A stretch of 64,000 nt of DNA, from positions 682,001-746,000 of the forward strand of contig NZ_SNWA01000002.1 in the NCBI RefSeq assembly GCF_004361815.1, written 5' to 3'. Below the pieces are notes generated by a model. That model was not told the DNA's origin. It searched no databases and worked only from the letters and a program-made list of their open reading frames with translations. How positions within the stretch are numbered: position 1 is the stretch's first letter; the number at the start of each line of letters is the position of its first letter. The stretch is from Paraburkholderia sp. BL10I2N1. Its GTDB lineage: Bacteria > Pseudomonadota > Gammaproteobacteria > Burkholderiales > Burkholderiaceae. Below, one piece after another: positions 54,210 through 63,441 of the stretch. The translations under genes and the position numbers were made by a program.

Positions 54210-55331
54210 CTACGTACTGCGCGGCAGACGTACCGTGAACGCAGTTTCTGTCTCGTCAGAGCGCGCTTCGATCGTACCGTGATGGGCCTTGGCGATTTCG
54301 CTGGCGATATACAAACCGAGTCCGAGACTGCCCTTGCCGTCTCGTCCATTCTCACGATCCGGACCGCGCTGGAGGGGATCAAAGATGCGCTCCAGTAACG
54401 ACCTCTCGATGGCGGGTCCGCTGTTCCTGACCTCGACCCGAACCTCGGCCTCGTCGCCAGTCACCACCACGTGCACCGGCGAGTCCGGCGCTCCGTACTT
54501 GATCGCATTCAGAACCAGATTGGCAAGCAATTGCTGCAGACGCTGGCCGTCCCACATGCCCTGAGCGTTGCCGTGCAACTCCAGATCGATCTGCCTGTCT
54601 GGCTGAACTGCGCGCAGCTGGTCTAACTCATCGGCGAACACGTCCGCCAGATTAACGCGGGCGGGAGTGACGTTGATGCCGAGGCCCAGCCTGGTCCGAT
54701 TGTAATCGCACAGGTCATCAAGAAGCGACTGCATGCGGGCACCGCTTCGTATCAGACGCGCCGCAGCTCCCGATACGCGCTCCCCCGCATTCAGGGCGGC
54801 GAGATAGGAGGCCGTTACCTGAATCGTCTGAAGCGGGCTGCGCATGTCGTGTCCGAGCATCCCAAGGAACAGATTGCGGGCCTGTTCGACCTGCTCGCTG
54901 AAAAAGTCGACCGATTCGGCGAGCGCCTGATCGATGGCCTCATTGAAGCGGATGACGTCATCCAGATGAGGCCCGTCGGGCTGGCAGTCATCCATCCATA
55001 AACGAAGCACACTTGCACGCAGCGCGCGGTACTCGGGGGCCAGCTGCCTGATGTTGAAGCCGCCTCGCGCGCGCAGAATGGCATGCGTTTGCGCGGCTGT
55101 CTCCGGGGCGTCAACCGGTATAGGGGCTCGCCCCCATGATTTTTGGTGTTGCGCGTCCCGGGTCTGTGAAGTCCGCAAATCCTTGGCCACCGCTTCCAGA
55201 ATCTGCTGCGCGTGGTCACGTAAGGCTGGCGATTCCATGCCGGCTGCAGCTGGAAACAGGGTGGCTGCAAATTCCTCCCACTGCGCCACAATGGATTCCA
55301 TGTTTCGTAAGATGAAATCAGCGAGTCGCAT
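54210..55331 (-). CDS. Sensor histidine kinase with RsbRD-type N-terminal domain
   Basis: A 373-residue soluble histidine kinase. The N-terminal part (about 1-150) looks like an RsbRD sensor domain (LADFILRNMESIVAQWEEFA). The dimerisation box FLGMLGHDMRSPLQ (phospho-His near 158) and a HATPase domain follow: N box NLVLNAIKYG near 275, G1-like VEVRNSGPAI, FDPLQRG F box, GSLGLGLYIAS G2 box and GTIEARS. There are no transmembrane helices, so it probably senses a cytosolic signal. No response regulator gene is adjacent, so it is an orphan. Confidence 0.9.
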   Translation of the reverse strand: MRLADFILRNMESIVAQWEEFAATLFPAAAGMESPALRDHAQQILEAVAKDLRTSQTRDAQHQKSWGRAPIPVDAPETAAQTHAILRARGGFNIRQLAPEYRALRASVLRLWMDDCQPDGPHLDDVIRFNEAIDQALAESVDFFSEQVEQARNLFLGMLGHDMRSPLQTIQVTASYLAALNAGERVSGAAARLIRSGARMQSLLDDLCDYNRTRLGLGINVTPARVNLADVFADELDQLRAVQPDRQIDLELHGNAQGMWDGQRLQQLLANLVLNAIKYGAPDSPVHVVVTGDEAEVRVEVRNSGPAIERSLLERIFDPLQRGPDRENGRDGKGSLGLGLYIASEIAKAHHGTIEARSDETETAFTVRLPRST

Positions 55332-55556
55332 GCCTGCTCCTGCAGAAAAAGGGTCAACGGGACATTTCTGCCGAATTTATCCTACGCGGGAATTCGTGAT
55401 ACAACCCCGTCGGGTTTACGCTGCTTCGAGTGGCTACTTTCCGGCCCCATCGCCGACCAGCCGGGCTCGAGCCGATGCGCTCATCCGGCACCCCTGACCG
55501 GACACCGGGCATGCAGTCCTGTCGCGCGTGCAAAGTCCGACTCAAGCATGCCGACT

Positions 55557-55632
55557 GGGTAGGCCATACTGGATTCGAACCAGTGACCAACGGATTAAAA
55601 GTCCGCTGCTCTACCAGCTGAGCTAACGGCCC
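55557..55632 (-). tRNA. tRNA-Lys (TTT)
   Basis: Read on the - strand it folds as a full cloverleaf: acceptor GGGCCGT with ATGGCCT (two G-U pairs), D arm with AGCTCAGCTGGTAGAGC, and the anticodon loop CTTTTAA with anticodon TTT. The variable loop and T arm follow, with GGTTCGAATCC. The discriminator is A and CCA is not encoded in full. The small open frame over it is an artefact. Confidence 0.97.
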
Positions 55633-55680
55633 GGCTCGCCCGATGTCCGCCGCGACCAGGGCACTTCTCGCCGGTTTGCC

Positions 55681-56244
55681 CTAGCCGATATCGATCGTGC
55701 GACTCGTGGATCGCGCCGGCTCCGATTTTGGCACGGTCAACGTGAGCACACCGTTGTCGAACTTTGCCAGGGCGTGATCGGGGTCGGCGTTTTCCGGCAT
55801 CGGGATCGTGCGCACGAAGTTTCCATAGGCGCGCTCGAGCCGGTAGCAGCCGTCTTCCTCGCTGCGCACGTCCTGTTTCTTCTCGCCGCGCAACACGATC
55901 GCCCCATCCTCGACGCTCACATTCAGGTCTTCGCGCTCCATCCCGGGCAGTTCGGCGGTCACGCGCAACACCTTCCCTTCGTCGACGACGTCGATGCGCG
56001 GCTGGAAGCGCGATGAACTGAAGTCGCCAAACCATCGTTCGAGCGCGCCGCGGCCTGCAAACGGGTCATGGAAGAACTCTTCCACAGCACGCCACGGTTC
56101 GCGTGAGAACAGCCGCGGAATGTCAGGCCACGGGGCACGCCACTGTTCGTTCGCCGGGGGGCTTTCCGGGCTGTCCGCATCGGACTTGCGGGCCGCCCCG
56201 CGTAGGAACTTGAAGGGATTCCACTTTTTCGGGTCCGTGTTCAT
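55681..56244 (-). CDS. Small heat-shock protein (Hsp20 family), longer form
   Basis: A 187-residue protein with an extended N-terminal arm (about 1-85, rich in Trp and Phe: FFHDPFAGRGALERWFGDF) before the alpha-crystallin domain (about 90-180). The domain contains AELPGMEREDLNVSVEDG, GEKKQ, RLERAYGNFVRTIPMP and KFDNGVLTLTVPK. As ATP-independent chaperones, such proteins hold unfolding proteins. It starts at the ATG at 56244 after GAGGAG. It is the third Hsp20 gene in the same direction, 282 bases after the second. Confidence 0.95.
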   Translation of the reverse strand: MNTDPKKWNPFKFLRGAARKSDADSPESPPANEQWRAPWPDIPRLFSREPWRAVEEFFHDPFAGRGALERWFGDFSSSRFQPRIDVVDEGKVLRVTAELPGMEREDLNVSVEDGAIVLRGEKKQDVRSEEDGCYRLERAYGNFVRTIPMPENADPDHALAKFDNGVLTLTVPKSEPARSTSRTIDIG

Positions 56245-56526
56245 CGTATCCTCCTCTACGGTCCGGCCGGAGAACCGGATTCCGGCCATTGCGCTGAAGC
56301 CGCGACAGCCCTCGACATTCCGGACTGCGTCTGCGGAACGCCGCCACGGCCGCCTCGCGATCCGCGGCGCGTCCTGAGCTCACGTACCGGCACCGCCCGT
56401 ATGTTGAGCGTGCATCCGCGCCAGCATTCATGTGTGACGTTCCGCATCCGGGCCTCCGCAGTCGAAGGTGGCGGCCAGACGACCGCCACCGGTTTTCTCC
56501 CTGTCGTTGCTGCCCACCTGCCGACT

Positions 56527-56934
56527 TCAGTCCGTCCGCACCTCGATCCGGCGCGGACGGGCTTCGTCGCGGCGCGGTATCGTCAGCTTCAGCACGCCGT
56601 CCTTCAGGTTTGCGTCAATTTTCGTTGCGTCGAAGTCAGCCCCAAGAGCGAACGCCCGCGCGAAATGAGGCTGGCGGATCTCCGCGTGCTGCAGGCGCAG
56701 CCCCGCCGGCGTGGGCACCACCGCCTCGGCCTCGATGTACAGGTTGCCATCGTGTACCTTCACATCGAGCCGGTCCTTTGTAACGCCGGGCAGATCCGCC
56801 CACAGGGTGACGCCCTGGCTATCCTCGAAGATGTCCACGGGAGGCGTTAGCGTGATCCGGCGTTGTGACTGGTCGCCTTCGCCGCGGGCCACCGCCGTTT
56901 CATCTTTCCTGGCAAGTTCTGTCGTGTCGTTCAT
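56527..56934 (-). CDS. Small heat-shock protein (Hsp20 family)
   Basis: A 135-residue protein with a short arm and an alpha-crystallin domain (ADLPGVTKDRLDVKVHDG, NLKDGVLKLTIPR). The RRIEVR end lacks the usual I-x-I tail. The start is the ATG at 56934, preceded by GGAGG. It follows the first Hsp20 gene by 28 bases, and both are probably in one operon. Confidence 0.93.
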   Translation of the reverse strand: MNDTTELARKDETAVARGEGDQSQRRITLTPPVDIFEDSQGVTLWADLPGVTKDRLDVKVHDGNLYIEAEAVVPTPAGLRLQHAEIRQPHFARAFALGADFDATKIDANLKDGVLKLTIPRRDEARPRRIEVRTD

Positions 56935-56962
56935 GATGTCCTCCTCAGTTCTGCGACGGGTT

Positions 56963-57406
56963 TCATTGAACCGTAATGGCACGCGGCTTGGACGTCTCCC
57001 GCTTGCCGATGCTCACGGTCAGGCAACCATTGGTGTACTGCGCCGTGACCTTATCGGGGTCCGCATTCTGCGGCAGTTCAATGACGCGCCGGAAAGAGCC
57101 GACGAACCGCTCCTGCGCATAGGTACGCGTGTCGTCGCCAGCCGCGTCCGGCTGTGCGGTCCTGCGTTCGCCGCTAATGGTCAACAGCCCTTTGTCGATG
57201 GATACGTCGAGGTTCGCCGGATCGATACCCGGCGCGAACGCGACGATCTCAATCGAGTCGTCAGTCGAACCAATGTTGACCTGGGGGAATGCGCCGAAGC
57301 GCCCGGAACGGATGCTGGAGGGGAAGCCGCCGAACAGGCTCGCCATCTGCCGTTGCAGACGGTCGAACTCGCTGAAAAGGTCGGTCCCGGAATAGAGATC
57401 ACTCAT
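56963..57406 (-). CDS. Small heat-shock protein (Hsp20 family)
   Basis: A 147-residue protein: a short N-terminal arm (LFSEFDRLQRQMASLFGG) and an alpha-crystallin domain (PGIDPANLDVSIDKG, QERFVGSFRRVIELPQNADP, YTNGCLTVSIGKRE). It ends in an ITVQ tail. GGAGG precedes the ATG at 57406. It is first of the three genes and closest to the sigma32-like promoter. Confidence 0.95.
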   Translation of the reverse strand: MSDLYSGTDLFSEFDRLQRQMASLFGGFPSSIRSGRFGAFPQVNIGSTDDSIEIVAFAPGIDPANLDVSIDKGLLTISGERRTAQPDAAGDDTRTYAQERFVGSFRRVIELPQNADPDKVTAQYTNGCLTVSIGKRETSKPRAITVQ

Positions 57407-57541
57407 GGTCGTTTTCCTCCTTCAAACCAGCAGGAAGACGAACCGGCCTACGCGCTCCAGTCCGTCCGCCATGCTGCCGGCAAACAAATCGAAACACGCA
57501 GCGCGCCAAAATCTCCCAGCGCGACTGCCCGAGCGATATTT

Positions 57542-57569
57542 AAGATAGGACTGGAAACGGAAATTTCAA
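57542..57569 (-). promoter_or_regulatory. Sigma32 (heat-shock) type promoter of the hsp20 genes
   Basis: On the - strand, CCCCTTGAAA (with the TTGAAA core at 57564-57569) is followed after 14 bases by CCTATCTT (57542-57549), close to the heat-shock consensus CTTGAAA N11-16 CCCATNT. It is 136 bases ahead of the first Hsp20 start. Confidence 0.6.
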
Positions 57570-57652
57570 GGGGCGATGGCAACTTTTTGTTCTTGAATTC
57601 GGATTGCCCACCCCTATGTTTGTGACACCCTGCAACACCCTGCGAGGACACC

Positions 57653-58036
57653 ATGGAATTCGAATACGATTGGCTTACTCTTGGGCGCCACCGTATCCGG
57701 TTGCGTTCAGCGAAGGGTTTCCCGACCGAGACGATGCGCACGGCGGTCGAAGTCATCCGGCTGGCGATCGACAGCAACATGAGCGCCCGGGCGCGGCTGG
57801 TTGAAGTGGTGTTCCGGCAGGAGTCCGCTTACGAGATTGCTGTCGGCACCACGTTCGCCGACGACCGGCTATGCGCGCCGCAGCTCGAAGCGGCGATCGC
57901 GACGGTCTTGGGCCTGCAGCCCGCGCAGATCAATATTTTAGTGACCGTCGTCACCCAGGAAGAGGTCGATCTGCACTTTGGTGTCTACGAACGGATGCTG
58001 GCTGAAAAGCTCGGCGTGGTGCCGCCAATCCAGTGA
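57653..58036 (+). CDS. Conserved-type hypothetical protein, 127 aa
   Basis: An alpha/beta protein of 127 residues starting at an ATG after GAGGA. It opens with EFEYDWLTLGRHRIRLRSAK, has a helix (RTAVEVIRLAIDSNMSARAR) and a closing strand-turn (INILVTVVTQEEVDLHFGVY). No domain is recognised and there is no signal peptide. It is divergent from the Hsp20 genes, so its promoter shares their 250-base gap and might also respond to stress. Confidence 0.6.
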   Translation: MEFEYDWLTLGRHRIRLRSAKGFPTETMRTAVEVIRLAIDSNMSARARLVEVVFRQESAYEIAVGTTFADDRLCAPQLEAAIATVLGLQPAQINILVTVVTQEEVDLHFGVYERMLAEKLGVVPPIQ

Positions 58037-58500
58037 CGCGTCGCGGCAGGCAAGGTGCGGATGATCGGCAAGGGCAGAACTCCGCGCCTGCCGCGCAGTC
58101 GCCTGCCTACCAGGGCGGACGGCGGCGGCGCCGCCTTTGCTACGATGTAATGAGGAGTTGTAGTGTATTCGAAGGCAGATTGTTCGCCGCCGGAATTCGA
58201 TCAATCGGCTTCAGGAAAACCGCGACACTACCGATGAGTCGTACGCATGCATCAAAATAATGGCGATTGTCGACGATGTAGCCCGCGTCGGCGAGTGTCC
58301 CTTCGTGGCCGATCGGTGTCCTTTTCAACGCAGGCCAAGGCTTACCGACTACGCCGCAGCGGAATCTGCAAAGGCGCGTATGCTGCGCGGCGTCGCGCTT
58401 CCGGGCGCTGCGATCATTCGATCGTTGACGCAGTAGCAGCATCATCAAGGCCTCGCGGACAGCAACATCGATTGACTGGCCGAACCGCCGCGTCTGTGTG
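58037..58500. other. Intergenic stretch without a supported gene
   Basis: About 460 bases. Frames of 58 to 102 codons exist on both strands but none has a ribosome site and a recognisable pattern together. No repeat or hairpin of note was seen. Confidence 0.4.
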
Positions 58501-58980
58501 TTAATCAGCTGCCGTCGCTGCGCGCTCTATCGCGCTTGTATCGATCTTCTTCATTTTCATCATCGCGTCCATCGCACGCCTTGCGGCATCACGATCGGAC
58601 CCGTTGACGAGCTCGAGCAGCCGCCTGGGCGTGATCTGCCACGAAAAACCCCAGCGATCCTTGCACCAGCCGCAAGGCGCTTCCTCTCCGCCATTGCCAA
58701 CAATCGCGTTCCAATATCGGTCGGTCTCTTCCTGGCTATCCGTCTGGACCATGAAACTTACCGCCTCATTCGCCTTGAAATTGGGCCCACCGTTCAGCCC
58801 TACAAAGCGCCGGCCGAGCACGGTGAACTCGACCGTCAACTCCGGACCCTGCCCAATGCCCGGTATAGGGGATACATGACCTGCATCGACACGGCTGTCG
58901 GGAAAGGTGACGGCGTAAAACTCGGCCGCCTCGCGCGCTCTACCTTCGTCGAACCACAGGCATGTTACGAACTCAGTCAT
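58501..58980 (-). CDS. VOC family protein (PhnB-like)
   Basis: A 159-residue protein of the PhnB/3-demethylubiquinone-methyltransferase-like VOC group. It opens with VTCLWFDEGRAREAAEFYA and contains FTVLGRRFVGLNGGPNFKAN, ETDRYWNAI and CKDRWGFSWQITP. Such small two-domain-fold proteins often have no proven activity. AGGAG lies seven bases before the ATG. It is intact, unlike the VOC gene at 36.4 kb. Confidence 0.92.
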   Translation of the reverse strand: MTEFVTCLWFDEGRAREAAEFYAVTFPDSRVDAGHVSPIPGIGQGPELTVEFTVLGRRFVGLNGGPNFKANEAVSFMVQTDSQEETDRYWNAIVGNGGEEAPCGWCKDRWGFSWQITPRRLLELVNGSDRDAARRAMDAMMKMKKIDTSAIERAATAAD

Positions 58981-59603
58981 CGCAATCTCCTTTCAGAAGC
59001 ACACGCAGTCAACTGGCTTTGAGGGCAGCAACCTGACGCCCACGCCACCGAGACGGTTGGCATTGACCGTCGATAATAGCCTGGCTGTTGCGTTCGAAAA
59101 GCGCGAATCGCGAAACATCGGCGAAACAGGTGGTGGATCGCGACTAGCCGACGACCCGCTTCTGCCCAACGGACCGACGCCGCTGCTACGGCTGCTTCCA
59201 CGGTGCAATGGCCGTTCTTTTTCGGGGGCGTCCGTGCAGACGATCGCACAACGCCGTCGACGATGTTATTCGAATGTCAGCTTCCGCGACCCGATAGCGT
59301 ATCCGCGAAACGCAAGGCGGCGATCGTAACGGACGTATTGGCTCTGGCGGACGGCTCTGCCGAAGGAGAAATGGACAATGCCGACGCAGCCGCGAGTGCT
59401 ATCGAATTGCGTTGTTTACCAGTGTGGTTTCTTTATCGACGCGATGATAAGGATCAATTGTTCTTTTCCGCTTTGTCCCCGCATCATGCAAACAGATAGC
59501 GAAACAGTCGGCATCGATTGCCGTCTGACCTGCACCAACCAACGCCTGGCCCTTGCTGCCTCATGGCACCTGACAGTCTGTTTCAAGCGAGAGGATTCCC
59601 GCA
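58981..59603. other. Intergenic region ahead of the Nramp gene
   Basis: About 620 bases. Several short frames (for instance 59057-59329 and 59371-59499) are open but have no recognisable product. AAGGAG at 59361-59366 would suit an ATG at 59378, whose frame runs for 474 codons across the Nramp gene in another frame; I consider it a shadow. No clear metal-responsive riboswitch fold was found by eye. Confidence 0.35.
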
Positions 59604-60917
59604 ATGAGTACGCCAGCCGCGAACCTGGGGATGACCGAACGAACTACGCTGGCCATCGGCGAGGTGCTGGCAGGACGCAGCGCGGGCGTCCGCTCCACGC
59701 TGCTGTTTGCCGGCCCGGCTGTCGTTGCTTCCATTGCGTACATGGACCCGGGCAATTTCGCGACGAACCTTCAGGCCGGCGCCCGGTACGGGTATTCGCT
59801 GCTCTGGGTAGTGCTGGCCGCCAATGTCATCGCCATGCTATTTCAGGCTCTTTCGGCACGCCTTGGCATTGTCACGAACCGCAATCTCGCCGAAATGTCC
59901 CGAGCGCATTTTTCGACGCCGGTGGTCTATGCGATGTGGGGAATCAGCGAGATCGCGGCAATGGCGACGGATCTCGCCGAGTTTCTGGGCGCTGCCATCG
60001 GCCTTGCGCTGCTGTTTCATCTGCCCCTGCTCGTCGGCATGGCGGTGACGGGTCTCATTACGTACGCGATCCTGATGGCCGAGAAGCAGGGGTTCCGCCC
60101 GATCGAACTGATCATCGGCGGTCTTGTCGGCGCCATTGCCCTGTCCTATGTGGTCGAACTGCTGATTGTCCACGTATCGTGGGGAGCCGCCGTGCGCGGA
60201 ACGTTTGTTCCCCAACTGCCGGGTTCCGGCGCGCTAGATGTGGCTGTCGGTATATTCGGTGCCACGGTGATGCCTCACGCCATCTATCTGCACTCGGGCC
60301 TGACGCAAAATCGCGCGCCCGCGCGCACCGATGCTGCACGCCGCAGGCTGGTGCAGTTCTCGAATCGCGAGGTCGTCATCGCGCTGACGCTGGCGGGTCT
60401 GGTCAACATGGCGATGGTCATCATGGCTTCCGGCGCATTTCACGCGGGCCATCCCGAAGTAGCCGAGATCGAAACGGCGTATCACACGTTGACGCCGTTG
60501 CTCGGCGCCGGCGCGGCCGGAGTCTTCCTGGTTTCGCTGCTGGCCTCAGGCGTTTCCAGTTCGGTGGTCGGAACAATGGCGGGGCAAATGATCATGCAGG
60601 GTTTCGTGGGCTTTCGTTTTCCTGTCTGGCTACGCCGTCTTGTGACGATGGTGCCTGCGTTCATCGTCGTGGCGCTCGGGGTCAATGCAACCGATGCGCT
60701 TGTCTACAGCCAGGTAGTATTGAGCTTCGCGCTGCCGGTGCCGATGATTGCCCTCGTCATCTTTACCAGCAGGCGCGACATCATGGGCACGTTCGCCAAT
60801 AGCGGGCTTGTATCCGTCACGGCAATTCTCGGGACCGCTACGATTCTGGTCCTCAACGCGATCCTCTTGCTGCAGACGTTTGGCGTTGCGATACCGGGAT
60901 TGCCGGCAGCTGGATGA
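59604..60917 (+). CDS. Nramp family divalent metal transporter
   Basis: A 437-residue inner-membrane transporter with eleven or so helices. The first transmembrane helix carries the metal-binding DPGNFATN motif near residue 48. The sixth helix carries GATVMPHAIYLHS near 213 in place of the usual MPHN form. These are the diagnostic Nramp motifs, for proton-coupled Mn(II) or Fe(II) import. It starts at the ATG at 59604 after AGAGG. It is a single gene. Confidence 0.93.
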   Translation: MSTPAANLGMTERTTLAIGEVLAGRSAGVRSTLLFAGPAVVASIAYMDPGNFATNLQAGARYGYSLLWVVLAANVIAMLFQALSARLGIVTNRNLAEMSRAHFSTPVVYAMWGISEIAAMATDLAEFLGAAIGLALLFHLPLLVGMAVTGLITYAILMAEKQGFRPIELIIGGLVGAIALSYVVELLIVHVSWGAAVRGTFVPQLPGSGALDVAVGIFGATVMPHAIYLHSGLTQNRAPARTDAARRRLVQFSNREVVIALTLAGLVNMAMVIMASGAFHAGHPEVAEIETAYHTLTPLLGAGAAGVFLVSLLASGVSSSVVGTMAGQMIMQGFVGFRFPVWLRRLVTMVPAFIVVALGVNATDALVYSQVVLSFALPVPMIALVIFTSRRDIMGTFANSGLVSVTAILGTATILVLNAILLLQTFGVAIPGLPAAG

Positions 60918-61218
60918 GGGCGGTCCCTCCCCGTCGGGCAAACTTCTCTGCATCGGCACAATCCCAAATGGCTTGCCGACCTGCGCGAAATGGCTTATAG
61001 AGTGACCGGTTCACGTCCGCGAAACATCTCTACAAAATCCTAAGAACAACGACATCTGCCGCGTCTTGTGCATTCAAATGTCAAACATAGCCACCGGCAT
61101 CCAGGATAAAGGGGGCTAAAGTCCACCAGGGTTTGGTGCGCGAGCGGCGTCGGTCACTTTCCGCTTCTTTTGTCTAAAGACACCAGATTAACTCCACACT
61201 AAATACAGGATTCCTGCC
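60918..61218. other. Intergenic region between Nramp and rhodanese genes
   Basis: Three hundred bases. It is AT-richer from 61010 to 61215 and probably holds the rhodanese promoter. No gene or strong hairpin seen. Confidence 0.4.
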
Positions 61219-61653
61219 ATGTCTCACGTCACCGCCGTTCCCGCCGCCGACAGCGCCGTCGCGCTGGCTCACTTCCAGTCGACGCTGCAGTTCGAGACGG
61301 ATTGCTGGGATGTCCATGATGCGCTGTCGTCGGCAGGCGAGGGACGCACGGGATTCATTCTGCTCGACGTCAGAAGCCCAGCTCAGTATGCACAGGGACA
61401 TGTACCGGGCGCGATCAACCTGCCGCACGGCAAGATCATCGAATCGAAGCTGGCCGCATGGCCGCTTGACACGCTGTTCGTCACCTATTGCGCGGGTCCG
61501 CACTGCAATGGCGCGACGCGCGGCGCGATCCGTCTTGCGCAACTCGGGCGGTCCGTCAAGATCATGATCGGCGGGGTGACAGGCTGGCTCGACGAAGGGT
61601 TTGAACTGGCCAGGCCGGAGATGCCTGAGGCGGCGCCGGTCGTCGGGACATAA
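61219..61653 (+). CDS. Rhodanese-like domain protein
   Basis: A 144-residue single rhodanese domain. It has FILLDVRSPAQYAQGHVPGA near residue 47, followed by the active-site loop CAGPHCNGATRGA near 94. In that loop the first Cys is the sulfur-carrying residue, and GGVTGWLDEGF follows. Rhodaneses move sulfane sulfur, for example from thiosulfate to cyanide or a carrier. The CxxxxCxGA loop places it in a subgroup whose substrate is unknown. Cytosolic. Confidence 0.9.
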   Translation: MSHVTAVPAADSAVALAHFQSTLQFETDCWDVHDALSSAGEGRTGFILLDVRSPAQYAQGHVPGAINLPHGKIIESKLAAWPLDTLFVTYCAGPHCNGATRGAIRLAQLGRSVKIMIGGVTGWLDEGFELARPEMPEAAPVVGT

Positions 61654-61785
61654 ACGCAGGTGTCTCACGCGCTGCGGAATAGACAGGCGATGCCGGTCGT
61701 TTATATCGGGTAGTGATGCGGGCTGCAGGCGGCCAAAACCGCAGGGTGCGGTCCCGCTCGGCTCATCGACCAACGGCAGGCTGTC

Positions 61786-62553
61786 ATGAACGCTCACGGC
61801 GCGCATCTCATTCGTCCGGTATCCGCTCTGCTTTGCATCGCCTCGCTGTCGGCGCTGATAGCGTGCGGTGGCGGTGGCGGTGGCGGTGGCGGTGGCGGAG
61901 GAAGCAACCCGATGCCGACGCTCACGATGTCGGGCACCGCCGCAACCGGCGTGGCGCTCAACGGTGCGGCGATGAGCGTCAGCTGCTCGCCTGGCACGGC
62001 AAGCGCCACCGCCGACGCGAACGGCAACTACAGCCTCACGGTGACGGGCACTCCACCCTGCCTCATTTCGGCGACGGCCAACGGCATTACGCTGCATTCG
62101 CTTGCATTCGCGGGTGGTACGTTCAACACGACACCAGAGACCGACCTGCTGCTCACCTTTCTCGCCGCACAGCTTGGCACGACTGAAACCGGACTCATCG
62201 CTGCCCTCCCCGCCAACGCGCGGTTTCAGCAGGTGCTGGCGAACACGACCGATGTCCTGAACGCCCAGTTTGCCGTCGTCTCGAACCTGCAGCAGCGCTA
62301 TGCGCTGACGCTGTCGGCGCCGAGCTTTCTGACGACGGCTTTCACAGCCGGGCAGCCAGGCGTCGATAGCGATCTCGTTGCGCTCAAAAAAGCCGGCGCG
62401 ATCGACAGCAACGGCCAGCCCGATCCCGCCGCGGTCTCGCTGATGATCACAGCAGGTACCGCGCAGGCACTGCCGGTGCCACCCACTTCGACAGGCGGCA
62501 CAGGCGGCACAGGCAACCCCGGCAGCGGCGGTATGGGCGTCGGCATGATGTAG
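61786..62553 (+). CDS. Putative lipoprotein with a poly-Gly tract
   Basis: A 255-residue exported protein. The signal peptide ends in a lipobox, LSALIAC, directly followed by twelve glycines. The mature domain begins with a carboxypeptidase-regulatory-like beta sandwich (ATGVALNGAAMSVSCSPGTA, ATADANGNYSLTV). The C-terminus is again Gly-rich. It is probably anchored to the outer membrane. The Gly run is coded by GGTGGC repeats (61867 on), which may change length in frame. Confidence 0.75.
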   Translation: MNAHGAHLIRPVSALLCIASLSALIACGGGGGGGGGGGGSNPMPTLTMSGTAATGVALNGAAMSVSCSPGTASATADANGNYSLTVTGTPPCLISATANGITLHSLAFAGGTFNTTPETDLLLTFLAAQLGTTETGLIAALPANARFQQVLANTTDVLNAQFAVVSNLQQRYALTLSAPSFLTTAFTAGQPGVDSDLVALKKAGAIDSNGQPDPAAVSLMITAGTAQALPVPPTSTGGTGGTGNPGSGGMGVGMM

Positions 62554-62583
62554 CCGCGCACAGCAGGCATCCAGCCTCGCCGC

Positions 62584-63441
62584 TCACGCCGCTGCAAGCG
62601 GCTTCAGGCGCAGACGCAACGCTTCGGACGCGCGCGTCATGGGCGCGCGCAGTTCGTTTTCGATTCTGCCTTGCGCCGCCAGCGCCGCCTTCACGGGCCC
62701 CGGATTCGGCTCCGCGAACATCGCGCTGACGAGCGGCGCGAGTGCATGCCAAAGCGAGCGCCCTTCGTCGAGCCTGCCTGCCGCCAGCGCACGATACAGT
62801 GCGACAAAGCGCTCCGTGCACACATGGGCCGATGCAGCGATCGCACCGGCGCCGCCCATGCAAAGCGTCGTGAAGATCTCGCTATCGTTGCCGGCCAGCA
62901 CGCGCAGCCGGCCGTCGAGGATCAGCGCGAGTGTCGTATCGGGCGAACCGGAACAGTCCTTGACGGCCTGAACGCGCGGATGCGCAGCGAGCGTCAGCAG
63001 GCTGTCGAGTTCGATACGAACGCCGGTGCGCGCAGGGATGTCGTAAATCACGACGGGCTTCTGGCTCAGATCGGCAAGCGACGAGAAATGATCGATCAGC
63101 CCCGCCTGCGAGGGCCGGATGTAGTACGGCGCGGAAATCAGCACACCGGCCACCGGCTGTTCGTTGAGCTGCGCGACGCGCTCGCGCAGGCTCGCCGCGT
63201 GGTTGCCCGACACGCCCGCGAGTACGGGCAGATCGCCGGCCGCCGCCAGCGTCGTTGCGAGCACGGCGTCCTGTTCGGACGCCTCGAGCGCGGCCGGTTC
63301 GCCGGTCGTCCCGAGCGCGACGAAACCCGACACGCCCGCCTTCGCATACCCTTCGATCAGCGCGCGCAACGCATCGTGATCGACCGCGCCGTTTGCGAAC
63401 GGCGTGACGAGTGGAATCCAGATCCCTGAAAAAATCGACAT
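62584..63441 (-). CDS. Dihydrodipicolinate synthase family aldolase
   Basis: A 285-residue class I aldolase of the DapA/NAL family. The GTTGEPAAL loop lies near residue 43, the VISAPYYIRPSQ-like Tyr near 130, the VVIYDIPARTGV box near 138 and the Schiff-base Lys in VQAVKDCSG near 160. I start at the ATG at 63441, after GAGG. Members make dihydrodipicolinate or split keto acids such as 4-hydroxy-2-oxoglutarate. As no lysine-pathway genes are nearby, DapA itself is only one choice. Confidence 0.9.
   Translation of the reverse strand: MSIFSGIWIPLVTPFANGAVDHDALRALIEGYAKAGVSGFVALGTTGEPAALEASEQDAVLATTLAAAGDLPVLAGVSGNHAASLRERVAQLNEQPVAGVLISAPYYIRPSQAGLIDHFSSLADLSQKPVVIYDIPARTGVRIELDSLLTLAAHPRVQAVKDCSGSPDTTLALILDGRLRVLAGNDSEIFTTLCMGGAGAIAASAHVCTERFVALYRALAAGRLDEGRSLWHALAPLVSAMFAEPNPGPVKAALAAQGRIENELRAPMTRASEALRLRLKPLAAA

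Noticed and set aside
55354..55590. Small frame beginning MVTGSNPVWPT
   Set aside because: It is the translation of the tRNA-Lys 3' half, a well-known annotation artefact.
58260..58436. A 58-codon frame between the 127-aa gene and the VOC gene
   Set aside because: No ribosome site and no conserved-looking pattern.
59378..60802. A 474-codon + strand frame with a well-spaced AAGGAG, overlapping the Nramp gene
   Set aside because: The product is Arg/His/Cys-rich with no domain, and most of it is another reading of the clear Nramp gene. High GC makes such shadows common.
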